Of a DNA stretch of 64,000 nt, positions 51,474-61,220 are shown one piece after another (positions within the stretch are counted from its first letter, which is position 1; each line of letters starts with the position of its first letter). The stretch is from contig NW_005201092.1 of the NCBI RefSeq assembly GCF_000372725.1, positions 56,928 to 120,927 of the forward strand, in the 5' to 3' direction. The position numbers and the translations under genes are program-made. Below the pieces are notes generated by a model. That model saw nothing but the letters and a program-made list of their open reading frames with translations, did no database searches and had not been told where the DNA came from. The DNA comes from Emiliania huxleyi CCMP1516. Its lineage: Eukaryota; Haptophyta; Isochrysidales; Noelaerhabdaceae.

Positions 51474-53160
51474 ATGCGTGACTTTGAGACGCGTCACTTG
51501 TGCGAGCTCTCGGCGGAGCAGTTCTGGGCGCTGCGCGCCGACCTCTCCTACGATCAGTACATCGCCGACTTTGACAAGCAGGCCCGCCGACGGCCTCTCT
51601 GCTCGCTGCCGCTTTGCACCCCGCTGCTCCACTCGCCGCCTCCGCCACGCCACCCTCGCGCACGCCGCCTCGCACTGCCATGGCCGGCGAGGCTGGTCCA
51701 CCGCGTCCGCGCCCACGCTTCGCGCCTCGACGCGCGCCGCAGGTCTTCCAGCTCTGCTGGCTCAAGGAGGAGGCTGACGCGGAGGGCCACCCGTGCGTGG
51801 AGCGGGAGGTGCGGCTCACCTTCCGCGAGAACCCGGTGCCAAAGGCGCTGCGCGGCATGCTCAAGGACCCCGAGTTCGCCTTTCTCGTCCGGGCGCGCTC
51901 TCCGAGACGCGTCCGAGACACTTCCGAGAGACGTCCGAGAGACGTCCGAGAACGTTCCGCCCGCATGGAGTTGAGGGTGCGGAGACGGCGGCAGGCGCGC
52001 TGGCGGACGCACGTCTGGGACGAGGCGCACGCGATGGAGTTGTTCGTGACGATCCTGCGCGCAAGAAGGAATCCTAGCGACGCACCACTGCATACTCAGG
52101 CGCACGCGATGGAGGTGGAGACGATCCTGCCGGTGTTTTCGGACCGAATCAAGATCACCGCGCGGCAGTGGGCGGAGCCCGTCTCGCCTGCGCAGTGCTA
52201 CGTGTGCTCGCGCGTGCACATCGAGGCGCCTACACCTCCGCAGACACCTCCGAGACACGAGACACCTCCGAGACACCTCCGAGACACCTCCGAGACACCT
52301 CCGAGACACTTCCGAGACACCTCCACAGGTGTCGCGGCTGCCTGGTGTCGCCGGCGTGGTGGAGAAGGGCGTCGAGACGGGGACGCAAGGCCCTCGCCTC
52401 GCAGTTCTTCGTCGCTGACTCCTCCGCTCCTTCCTTTAGGCGTCGAGAAGGGAATGCGAGACGCGTACCTCGCGCTGCCTTAATTAATAATTAATTAATT
52501 AATCTAGGCGTCGAGAAGGGAATGCGAGACGCGTACCTCGCGCTGCCTTAATAAATAATTAATTAATTAATCTAGGCGTCGAGAAGGGAATGCGAGACGC
52601 GTACCTCGCGCTGCCTTAATTAATAATTAATTAATTAATCTAGGCGTCGAGAAGGGAATGCGAGATGCGTACCTCGCGCTGCCTTAATTACTAATTAATT
52701 AATTAATCTAGGCGTCGAGAAGGGAATGCGAGATGCGTACCTCGCGCTGCCTTAATTAATAATTAATTAATTAATCTAGGCGTCGAGAAGGGAATGCGAG
52801 ACGCGTACCTCGCGCTGCCGGCGCGAGCCACCGAGTACGCGCGCACGAACCCGCACTCGGCAGCGCCTACTAGAAGCGGAATATCTCCCCATATCTCCCC
52901 CCGTATCCCCCCCCGTATCTCCCCATATCTCGGGCTGCTAGAAGCGGAATGTCTCCCCATATCTCCCCCCGTATCTCCCCATCTCTCCGGGAGAGCAGCG
53001 GGCCCTAGAAGCGGAATATCTCCCCGTATCTCCCCATATCTCCCCATATCTCGTGAGCAGGAGCAGCGGGCCCTGGAAGCGGAATGCGCATCCCTGTGCT
53101 CCGACCAGCGCTCGAGAGGACTCACGCCATTCCGCTGGATCCCGCCCGCATGTAGATAGT
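51474..53160 (+). CDS. Putative lipid-binding (START/VASt-like) domain protein with edge-duplicated introns
   Basis: Exons 51474-51581, 51743-51892, 51995-52024, 52100-52225, 52329-52368, then 52780 to about 52866, and possibly 53051-53160. Phases agree through 52866. The joined protein reads MRDFETRHLCELSAEQFW, LRADLSYDQYIADFDKQ, VFQLCWLKEEADAEGHPCVE, EVRLTFRENPVPKALRGML, DPEFAFLVRARWRTHVWDEA, AMEVETILPVFSDRIKITAR, and VSRLPGVAGVVEKGVEKGM, DAYLALPARATEYAR. Length, spacing and the 'FW.L..D ... PVPK ... DRI' pattern suggest a START-like lipid pocket, but this is pattern judgement only. A stop at 53158-53160 or splicing into the next coding block ends it; I cannot decide. Confidence 0.6.
52440..52779 (+). 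repeat. Five tandem 68 bp units of exon start plus TTAATTAA filler
   Basis: Units begin at 52440, 52508, 52576, 52644 and 52712, and the sixth exon-start copy (52780) runs into real exon. Each unit is 40 bp of exon start (GCGTCGAGAAGGG ... CGCGCTGCC) plus 28 bp of TTAATTAATAATTAATTAAT-type filler ending TCTAG. Confidence 0.97.
52870..53050 (+). repeat. ATCTCCCC minisatellite with AGAAGCGGAAT insertions
   Basis: Three AGAAGCGGAAT(A/G)TCTCCCC blocks (52872, 52937, 53008) alternate with CCGTATCTCC units. GGAAGCGGAATGCG at 53068 is the likely exon version. Confidence 0.85.
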
Positions 53161-53297
53161 CAGCTGTGCTCGCCGTATTCGTACCCCGCCCAGTCCTGCG
53201 GCGCTCGGAATACACCGCGCAAGTACCGTCCTCCCGCCACGACCTCGGCGTGCTCATGGCGTGCTCATAGCGCCCTCCCGCCACGACCTCGGCGTCT

Positions 53298-53430
53298 TCG
53301 TCACGTAGGCCGTGCTCCCGCCGCTGCCCACCCCGGCCGGGCGGGCGGTCGGCGGTTCTGCTGCAAAGCTGGCGCTCGCAACGCCCGCCGCCGATGACGC
53401 CGACATCGCCGCCGACGCCGACGCCGCTGA

Positions 53431-53472
<42 letters not shown>

Positions 53473-56400
53473 TGCGCCCCCCGGTGCGCCGAACGGCGGC
53501 GCTTGCGGCGGCGGCGGAGGCGAGGCGTGCGGGGAGGGAGGAGGCGGCGGCGGCGAGATTCGGGCGGCCCCGCCTCGCGACGTCTTGGAGGTCGCTTCCT
53601 AGACACTTCCTAGACACTTCCTAGACACTTCCTAGACACTTCCTAGACACTTCCTAGACACTTCCTAGACACTTTCTAGACACTTCCTAGACACTCCCTA
53701 GACACTTCCTAGACCTCGCGACGTCTTGGAGGCCGCTGCGCGCAGAAGCGGAAGACGCAGTCTTGCACTCCAACCAGCGCGCGAGGGGGCCACGTGTTGG
53801 GCTGCATTTGGCGCGTAGTCCGCCGTGGCTCGCTGTATTCGTACCCCGTGTGCTCCCGCGGTGGTATGGAGACGCCGCACCACACCGCATTCCCCCGCCC
53901 CCGAGGGTGGTGTGTTGAGCGCGTCGGATCGCCCTCGCCGCACCGTCGCTACCGCACCACCCGCGGGACTGAACCCACACTGGATTCGATACCCTGGGGG
54001 TATGGGACACACGTAGGCCGCTGCAGCTGCGGTGGCGGTGTCGAAGGCGGCGGCGCCCGACAGCGAGGGCGACGCGCCCCCGGCATATGCTAAGGTGGCG
54101 GCGCTGCGCGCGCGGACCGAGGTGCTGCGGCAGGCGGTGAGGGCGGCAGAGGCGGCCGCGGATGCGCAGGACGCGCAGGCCGAGAGGCTTTTGGCTTCCG
54201 CGGGTGTCTTTTTCACGCCGCTCTTTCTTTGTTTTAGGAGGACGCGCAGGGCAGAGGCCTTTGGCTTCCGCGGGTGTCTTTTTCACGCCGCTCTTTCTTT
54301 TTCTCCAGGAGGACGCGCAGGTCGAGGCTGCAGAGAAGGCGAGGTCGTTGCTCGAGGATCGGCTGCGGCAGGAGCAGGCTCGCGCGGAGCTGCAGCCGAG
54401 ATGCAGCCGAGATGCAGCCGAGGTGCAGCCGAGATGCAGCCGAGGTGCAGCCGAGAGGCAGCCGAGGTGCAGCCGAGAGGCAGCCGAGGGGCAGCCGAGG
54501 TGCAGCCGAGATGCAGCCGAGATGCAGCCGAGATGCAGCCGAGATGCAGCCGAGGTGCAGCCGAGATGCAGCCGAGATGCAGCCGAGAGGCAGCCGAGGT
54601 GCAGCGAGAGCCAGCCGAGCGCGCGGAGCCTCCAGGGAGCCTATGGCCGAGTCTTGGTTCCCGGCGCGACAACGCGCCTTCCTTGTCTCTAGGCTCGTGC
54701 GGAGCTGCTCCGCCAGCGGGTGGACGCGCTGTCGCAGGTGCTCGCCGCCGCGCGGAGGCAAAACACGAAGTCTGGCGGACCGGAAGAGAGAGCTGTGAAT
54801 AGGAGCTCGCTGCCGAGCGGCGGTGCGTCACGACGCTCCCCCCACGCCCAATCTCGGGTCATCTCGGACAATCTCGGGCCATCTCGAGATCGCCAATCAG
54901 ACTCGCCACGTCGCTCCCCATAGGTCTGTCTCCCCAGATCTCCCCAGATCTCCCCAGATCTCCCCAGATCTCCCCAGATCTCCCCAGATCTCCCCAGATC
55001 TCCCGATACCATTAGGCTCGTCACGTCGCTGCTCACGCAGCTCCGCCTCTCCTCCTCCCCCGCCGCCGCAGCCGCCGCCACTGCCGCCGCCGCTACCACC
55101 AACGGCGCCGCCCACGCCGCCGCCACCCCCGCTAACGGCGCCGCCACCGCCGCCACCGCTGCGCCCGCCGCCGCCGCCTCCGCCGCCTCCTCCGCCGCCG
55201 CCTCCTCCGCCGCCGAGCCCGACGCCGCCACCGCCACCGCCGCCGCCGCTGCCGTGGCCGTGGCCGCTGCGGCCGAGGAGACGCGGCATGCAATCGCGGC
55301 GGCGCGAGCCGCGTCTGAGGCGAGCGCGTGTGCCAGCGCACATCTGCCCACATCTCCCAATTGTCTCTCCCCACGTAACCACACATCTCCCCACATGACC
55401 ACACATCTCCCCACATCTCCCCACATCTCCCCCACATCCCCCCCACATCCCCCGACACTTTCTACATCTCCCCACATCTCCCCACATCTCCCCACACCTC
55501 CCCACATCTCCCCACACCTCCCCACACCTCCCCATCTCTCCCCACCTCTCCCCACCTCTCCCCACCTCTCCGCACCTCTCCGCACATCTCCCCCATGTCT
55601 CTCCCCATGTCCCATGTCTCTCCCCACCTCTCCCCCAGGCGAGCGCGTGTGCCGCCGCGGCGTGCAAGGCGCTCGAGTCGTCGGCTGCTGTGTGCGGGCC
55701 TGCCGCCGCTGCCGCCGCCCCGCGCGCTGTGCCGAGGGGTGCGTGTGCCCGGTAGATAGGAGCCTTCCCTCCCTCCGCCCGGGGGGGCTCTAGCACACTT
55801 CGAGCCACAGGGGAGCCCTCGTGGCGAGATCGTGGCGAGATCGTGGCGAGATCGTGGCGAGATCGTGGCGAGATCGTGGCGAGGTCGTGGCGAGGTCGTG
55901 GCGAGATCGTGGCGAGATCGTGGCGAGATCGTGGCGAGATCGTGGCGAGAGCGTGGCGAGGTCGTGGCGAGAGCGTGGCGAGTGCACTTAGCCTCCCCCT
56001 CGGACGCCTCTCCGTCAGTAGACATAGAGCTGTACAGCACGCTCCCCCGGACTCTCGCGTCGTTGTCTTTCACCAGGGCCGCCGCTGACGCCGTCGGAGC
56101 AGTTTGCGGCGGAGGGAGGCGCGCAGCTGCTCACCGCGATGGCGGCGTCACACTTGCCGGAGGTGCTCCGCACCATCGACGGCGGCGCCTTTGCGGCGGA
56201 GGCGCCGCGCCGCCGCCGCGAGCCTTTTGTTTCTCGGCGGCGGCGCGGCCAGCAGCCGCCGCTTCGTCTCGTGTGTAGGCGCCGGTGCGGTCTGTGCAGC
56301 TGGGCGTGCAGGAGCTCGTCTGCACGCACCAGCGCCTTGTGCACCTCAAGTGGTCGCCGAGCGGCGACGAGATCCTCAAGACGTGGAACGTGCCGTGGAG

Positions 56401-57050
56401 GCAACCCCCCTCCCCGGNNNNNNNNNNNNNNNNNNNNNNNNNNNNNNNNNNNNNNNNNNNNNNNNNNNNNNNNNNNNNNNNNNNNNNNNNNNNNNNNNNN
56501 NNNNNNNNNNNNNNNNNGTGTGTGTGTGGGTGGGTGTGTGGGGCGGGGGGGGGGAGGTCACCTTTCCCCTACCTTACCCTACCTCACCGTACCTTACCTT
56601 AGGCGCGTCAAGGGCGTCGAGCTGCAGCGCGACCGGCGCCGCTTGCCGACGCGTCTCCCCTCCTAACTCACTCACCGACCAGTCCATTCGGTGACGGGCG
56701 CAGGCACCGCGTGCTGATGCTGCTCTTCTCGACGCGAGAGCTGCCCGCCGACAGCGGCGAGCCCGCGGATGCGTTGCACCCGCCGTCGCGCCAGGTCGAT
56801 AGACAGAGAGCTGAGAGGTGGAGTGCACACCAAGGCCACGAGTCGACAAGAGATTGCTAGCGAGACGGAGAGCCGGTCATATCGAGGTCATACTCTCGCG
56901 CACACACAGACACATCCCCTTGCCTGACCACAGGTCGAGTGCGGCAACGCGGCGGCGACGCGACTCGTGTACGACGCGATCCAGACGGGCCGCGCGCTGC
57001 ACGGCGAGAGGGAGGCGATGCTGCAGCTCGCGGCGAGTAGCGGCCCTTGA
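53298..57050 (+). CDS. Ala-rich coiled-coil protein, many exons, interrupted by a sequence gap
   Basis: The first exon follows AG 53309-53310: AVLPPLPTPAGRAVGGSAA, then an Ala run and RDVLE (to ~53589). Further pieces in order: AAAAVAVSKAAAPDSEGDAP and RARTEVLRQAVRAAEAAADA (54015-54180), EDAQVEAAEKARSLLEDRL (54309-54384), ARAELLRQRVDALSQVLAAA (54694-54760), LVTSLLTQLRLSSS with long Ala tracts to EETRHAIAAARAASE (55018-55320), ASACAAAACKALESS (55640-55740), PLTPSEQFAAEGGAQLLTAM (56082-56200), APVRSVQLGVQELVCTHQRL (56279-56415), the 100 N gap, then LMLLFSTRELPADSGEPADA (56714-56798) and VECGNAAATRLVYDAIQTGR to TGA 57048-57050. It is long-helical; function unknown. It may continue the preceding gene. 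Exact splice sites were not fixed for every exon. Confidence 0.5.
53425..53475 (+). repeat. GCC trinucleotide run (poly-Ala)
   Basis: About 16 GCC units encode Ala in the assumed frame. Confidence 0.9.
53590..53725 (+). repeat. ACTTCCTAGAC minisatellite framed by exon-edge copies
   Basis: About ten ACTTCCTAGAC units. CCTCGCGACGTCTTGGAGG lies on both sides (53572-53590 and 53714-53732). Confidence 0.93.
53737..53870 (+). mobile_element. Introner-like family B copy
   Basis: AGAAGCGGAAGACG ... GAGGGGGCCACGTGTT matches the rhodopsin-kinase intron 5 sequence. GTATTCGTACCCCG follows, as at 53168-53181. Confidence 0.6.
53945..54015 (-). mobile_element. Introner-like family A relative in opposite orientation
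   Basis: GAACCCACACTGGATTCG then GGGGGTATGGG is the reverse complement of the family A core (three or four differences). It sits directly before the CACACGTAG acceptor of a plus-strand exon. Confidence 0.7.
54168..54308 (+). repeat. 70 bp tandem duplication carrying an exon start
   Basis: GAGGACGCGCAGG-like starts occur three times, followed twice by CTTTTGGCTTCCGCGGGTG and CTTTTTCACGCCGCTCTTTC; the last copy is the exon. Confidence 0.9.
54390..54605 (+). repeat. GATGCAGCCGA minisatellite
   Basis: About 19 eleven-base units (GATGCAGCCGA, GGTGCAGCCGA, GAGGCAGCCGA). The copy GCTCGCGCGGAGCTGC before it and GCTCGTGCGGAGCTGC after it (54694) are the duplicated exon edge. Confidence 0.95.
54925..55010 (+). 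repeat. TCTCCCCAGA decanucleotide array
   Basis: Eight nearly perfect units, framed by ACTCGCCACGTCGCT (54900) and GCTCGTCACGTCGCT (55017). Confidence 0.93.
55376..55640 (+). repeat. CTCCCCACAT minisatellite
   Basis: CTCCCCACAT/CTCCCCACCT units fill an intron whose start and end both carry GCGAGCGCGTGTGCC (55320 and 55640). Confidence 0.93.
55820..55985 (+). repeat. GATCGTGGCGA minisatellite
   Basis: About fifteen eleven-base units with GAGCGTGGCGA and GGTCGTGGCGA variants. Confidence 0.95.
56418..56517. other. Assembly gap (100 N)
   Basis: Exactly 100 unknown bases, so probably a placeholder. The flanks (CCCCTCCCCGG and GTGTGTGTGTGGGTGGG) are low complexity. Any open frame crossing it is not real evidence of coding. 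Confidence 1.
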
Positions 57051-57275
57051 GATGCCGCGCAGCTGCCTAGTCCGGCGTGCGCGACACGCACCTCCTTGCC
57101 GTCCGTAATAATGGCAAGGGGCAGGGGTGCCAAGTCTCGTGTCTTCTCGTGGCAAGGGGGGGGGGGAGCCCTCCTGTTGAGATATCGATGTGTAACTGTA
57201 CGCCCAGGCAAGAAAGGCCTGTAAAATATGTTTCCCACACGCCGCCAGAATCAAGGATGGGATACCTAGAAGCGG
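57051..57275. other. Short intergenic stretch
   Basis: A G10 tract lies at 57157-57166. No gene between the two convergent ends. Confidence 0.5.
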
Positions 57276-58264
57276 TCAGCCGAGATGGCCGAGCGCTTTG
57301 AGGGAGGCGGCCGCCTCGCCCACAAACTTGAGCGGCGCCTCGAGCCGCTCGACGCCGAGGAGGGCGCACGCCTTGCGGTTGTCGGTCGCGGGCTTCTTCG
57401 GCTTCAGGGCAGCAACCTTCTCATCGGCCTTCCAGGCAGCGAGGTCGAGGCCGGCGCATGCTTCTGGCGCGGCCTCTCGTGCCAGCTCGACGAGCTCCAG
57501 CGTCGAGTACTGGTCGGTCGAGCAGACAAGGTAGCGCTCGCCCGCGGTCTCCGCCTTCTCGATGCGCGAGGTGAACGGCCGCGACGTCGGCCGCCGAGCA
57601 GAGCCCAAACGCCAACGGAATGACCTTGCCGCTGAGCATCATCTTCAGGTAGCCCATCGTCGACGACACGCTCTGGCCCTCGAGCACCGGGCCGAGGACG
57701 ACGGCGGGGTGGACAGTCGTGACGCTGAACTTTTCCTTGTGCGCCTCGGCCAGCTCCCAAACCTTGGCCTCCGCCGCCGTCTTCGACTTGCTGTAGCCGG
57801 TTTCCGGGTTGTCATTCTTGTCGGCCTCGCACCATAGGTGGTCGGGGTCCTTGTCACGCTGAGTACCGCAGACCGAAGCCATCGTCGCCGTTACGACGAC
57901 ACGTTGCACAGAGCCCGACGCGGCTGCAAAGCGAAGAGCACGCTCGGTGCCGGACACAGCCTGCTCAATAATCTGGTCGTCGGACAGGCTCCATCGCCCG
58001 GAAGCTGCACGGGCGATGCGACGTGCATGAGTCCGACGCACCCGTCCATTGCGGCCAACCAGCCCTCGTCGCTCAGGAGGTCTGGCACACGCACGAGCGA
58101 GCAGCCCATCTTCTCTAGAATTTTGACCTTGTCGGCCGAGGGATCACGGACTGCCGCGCGCATCGAGTAACCACTCTTGCACAGCAGGCTGCACACATGG
58201 CCGCCGACCAGCCCGCTCGCGCCGGTGACAAGCACTGCTCCAGACGCTGGCGACAAGTTCGGCA
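57276..58264 (-). pseudogene. NAD(P)-dependent epimerase/reductase (dihydroflavonol/cinnamoyl-CoA reductase-like) with two frameshifts
   Basis: An extended short-chain dehydrogenase. The N-terminus has MPNLSPASGAVLVTGASGLVGG (Rossmann GxxGxxG) and YSMRAAVRDPS, KVKILEKMGC, LMHVASPVQLPG. The frame then slips by one base near 58005 (a base appears lost) and continues SDDQIIEQAVSGTERALRFA, VQRVVVTATMASVCG, GYSKSKTAAEAKVWE (catalytic YxxxK) and TTVHPAVVLGPVLEGQS. A second slip near 57580 (one base extra) restores RIEKAETAGERYLVCSTDQ to the end ALGHLG* at 57276. The two changes compensate. They could be true mutations or assembly indels. With both repaired the protein would be about 330 aa, normal for the family. 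No intron was seen. Substrate unknown. Confidence 0.75.
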
Positions 58265-58429
58265 TGGCCTGGGTCGCCAAAGCGCGGTGCGAACTTTTTG
58301 CGGATACAAATAGGAGCGCACAGGTGAAACGCGTTGCTGGGACTCTTCTGGCCGGTGTTGCCAGCGTCGAATGCCTAAATTTCTTCTTTCAGTGTTAGGG
58401 CATGCTGCATGGCCGCGGCCGGAGGGGGG

Positions 58430-58730
58430 GGGGGGGGGAGGGGGGGAGGGAGGCGGAGGATGCAGAGGCGGAGGCGGCGGCGGCGGAAGAGGAGGAGGGG
58501 GAGAGTGAGGGGGAGGGGGAGCGGAGGCGGGGGCACCTGTGACGGCCCGCTACGAGAAGGGCGACTACCGGTTCGCGCGGGAGAAGAATTGCGACCTGCG
58601 TTTGCTCGACTTCGAGACGTTCGGCGGCTTCGGGGACGGCGTCCGCAAAATTCTTCGGCAGGCGGCGGACCAGCTGAGTAACAAACTTTCGCACGCTCAG
58701 CACCTCGATGAGGTCACATGGACCAAGTTC
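58430..58730 (+). mobile_element. LINE-like repeat copy D, truncated at both ends
   Basis: Acidic GAGGCGGAG repeats, then DYRFAREKNCDLRLLDFETF, ADQLSNKLSHAQHLDEVTWT as in the other copies. Homology stops abruptly at about 58724, inside the ORF, so it lacks the usual 3' end. Confidence 0.75.
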
Positions 58731-60060
58731 CCGCGAAGAACTCGGGCAGAGCGGCAACTGTGGCGGCAATTGGGCAACGCCAACGTCGCAACGATGCTGC
58801 GGATAAGGGCAGAGCAAGCGTGGGCACGCATTGGTCGGGTTCCATGCTGCAGCCGCGAGCCCCGCGCCGCAGCCGATGAAGAAGCTGCGGGCCGGCAGTA
58901 GCCACGTCGACCCGCCGCTGCGCATCGGGCAAAGCGCGAGCCCAGCAGTTCAGTCAGGCAAGCACGCTGCACCCACGACGGCGGCCTCGGGGCGCGCGCG
59001 ACCGAACGCGCTTGCGGCGCCGCCACGCCGTCCTTTCACATCGCCGCCGGACCGCCCTCCCTCCTCCGCGACAGACGCCGCAAAGACGGCGCTTCTCGCC
59101 GCCGAAGCAACAGCAGCAGCTGTGGCAGCAGATCTTTACGTCGCTGGTGCACGCGGTGCGGACTCGCCGCAGTCTGGCGGGCGCTCGCCTCGCCCGGACC
59201 AGGCGGCCGAGCAGGCTGTGATCGCGGCCGAGGCGGATGATCGGGATGGGCTCGGGCGGGTGCCGCCTTGCGGCGCGCCGGCAAAGGAGCCTGCAGAGGC
59301 GGGGGCGATCGGCGAGGCGGCGGTGCTCGCACCTGCAGCTGACGCGCAGCTGCAGCATAGAGCGGAGGGCAAAACTAAAGGCACGGATGGTGGCTTCCGT
59401 CGGTTTCCATTGACCAAGATGTTTTGTCCACATACACTGACGTACGTCATACCACATCCATCCATCCAACCAAGAGAATGCAACTCAAGTTTTGATCGCT
59501 CACAGCTGGCTGACGTGTTGTTGAGTATCAGAGTATGATTCCTGTCTGCAGGTCTATTCACACCTCACGCGATCTTCCATGTCCAGACAGCGTCCAGACA
59601 GCGTCCAGACAGCGTCCAGACAGTGTCCAGACAGCGTCCAGACAGCAAAATCGGAGCGTCTAGACAGCTATTCAGACAGTAATAGCACTTGAGTGTACAC
59701 AGCTGATTGAAGTAAAGGGGAGTGATGCAGCTGCCTGCCAGAGCAGAAAGATTCCTTAATTCTCTCCACTACAAAAAAAGTCCAGTGCGGAACCGAGATC
59801 ATGGCCCCGAATGCCGTGCTCTCTAGGCAAGGTGCGGGAGCTCCACAAACCAGGTTAAATTCATAATACAAATTCGCAGTTCATATCCCAACCCAGGAGA
59901 CATCTGTAACGGTAATGAATCATGTTTCAGAAACCAGTTAGTGTTTGCAGTTTTCTCAACAGAAGCCTTTTCCTTTGGTTTCTTTGCTCATCGCCTCGCT
60001 GGACTTTGAATTGTGAATTTGAGTCGTGAATTTGAACTCTGGCACCCTAAAGTTCTGCTG
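58731..60060. other. No gene supported
   Basis: 58731-59400 is Ala-rich in one frame (AAKTALLAAEATAAAVAADL), without a recognisable domain. 59400-60060 is A/T-richer and contains the GTCCAGACAGC array. Confidence 0.4.
59578..59668 (+). repeat. GTCCAGACAGC minisatellite
   Basis: Six eleven-base units followed by degenerate CTAGACAGC and TTCAGACAG copies. Confidence 0.93.
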
Positions 60061-60515
60061 GCGTGCATGTGCATGCGCCATGTCCATGTCCATGTCCGTG
60101 CCCATGTCCATGTCCATGTCCATGTCCTGTCCATGTCCATTTCCATGTCCATGTCCATGTCCATGTCCATGTATAGCTCCTGCCGCACCGCAACAGGGAC
60201 AGAAATCGTGCTCTCACGTGCGGTCCGGGCTTCTATGTTCTTTCAATCCCTACTTTACATCGACTCGGAGCGAGAAAGCTATGTCCATGTCCATGTGTGT
60301 CTATGTCCATGTCCATGTACATGCACATATCCATGTCCATGTCCATGTACATGCACATATCCATGTCCATGTCCATGTCCATGTCCATGCCCATGTCCAT
60401 GCCCATGTCCATGTCCATGTCCATGTCCATGCCCATGTCCATGTCCATGTCCATGTCCATGTTGTCCGTGTCCATGTCCATGTTCGTTTCCATGTATCCA
60501 TCTCCATCCATGTCC
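60060..60515 (+). repeat. (CCATGT)n hexanucleotide minisatellite, two blocks
   Basis: CCATGT units with CCGTGT, CCATGC and ACATGC variants at 60075-60176 and 60278-60515. All three forward frames stay open (MSMSMS, HVHVHV, CPCPCP), so none is evidence of a gene. Confidence 0.97.
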
Positions 60516-61011
60516 GTGCACAGCATGCTCATGCTCGGCACACATGCTCACTCATGGGCCACAACGCTCCGCCGCATGCCGCCGGCTCAGTCGCAACTCG
60601 CGCGCCGCCCGTTTGCCGCGCCGACGACGCCCTGCTCGGCCATCCGCTCAGCCGCTGCCCGGTGCATCGCCCGCCTGTGGAGGCCGGTGACACTCTCACA
60701 CCCCATTCACGCCCTCATTCACATGCCCTGTTCACGTGCCCATGCACGCCATGTACACCCTACTCCCACCACTCACACCCTACTCCCACGCTGTTCCGAC
60801 CCCACTCCCACGCTACTCTCACCTCACTCCCACCCCACTCCCACGTGCAACCCACAGAGCTGGATGGGCTTGAGTGACGGCGCGGGGATGGCCCGCCAGC
60901 AGCCCGGCGAGGTATTCGAGCTGCAGGAGATGTCGACCTGCAAGTCATCTCGGGGACCAAATCGAAGTTCGCGCGCTCAGGTGCTTCATACCCGTCCGTT
61001 TCTGGATACTT
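60516..61011. other. No gene supported
   Basis: 60740-60860 has CACTCCCAC repeats. 60861-61011 may contain the 3' part of the minus-strand gene below. Confidence 0.35.
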
Positions 61012-61220
61012 GGACGATCCACACGTCGTAACGCCGCGGCCACGGCGTGGATCGTCCCGTTTGAGGTCGCCCACGGACGCTCCATGTCGTAGCCGCGGCG
61101 TCGACGCCGCGGCCACGGCGTGGATCGTCCGTTTCCGCATTCTTGGACGATCCACACGTCGTAGCTGGATGTCGCGGCCACGGCGTGGATCGTCCCGATT
61201 AAGGTCACCCGCGGACGCTC
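61012..61220. repeat. Two copies of a GGACGATCCAC inverted-repeat unit
   Basis: GGACGATCCAC (61012 and 61145) pairs with GTGGATCGTCC (61047 and 61185). Between and after them GCGGCCACGGCGTGG recurs three times. Confidence 0.85.

Noticed and set aside
56104-56694. Open frames that run through the N gap
   Set aside because: Unknown bases were translated as X; continuity across 100 N is not evidence.
60013-60877. Long open frames of Met-Ser, His-Val or Cys-Pro dipeptides
   Set aside because: All three forward frames and the reverse frames stay open because the DNA is a CCATGT repeat; no independent sign of a gene.
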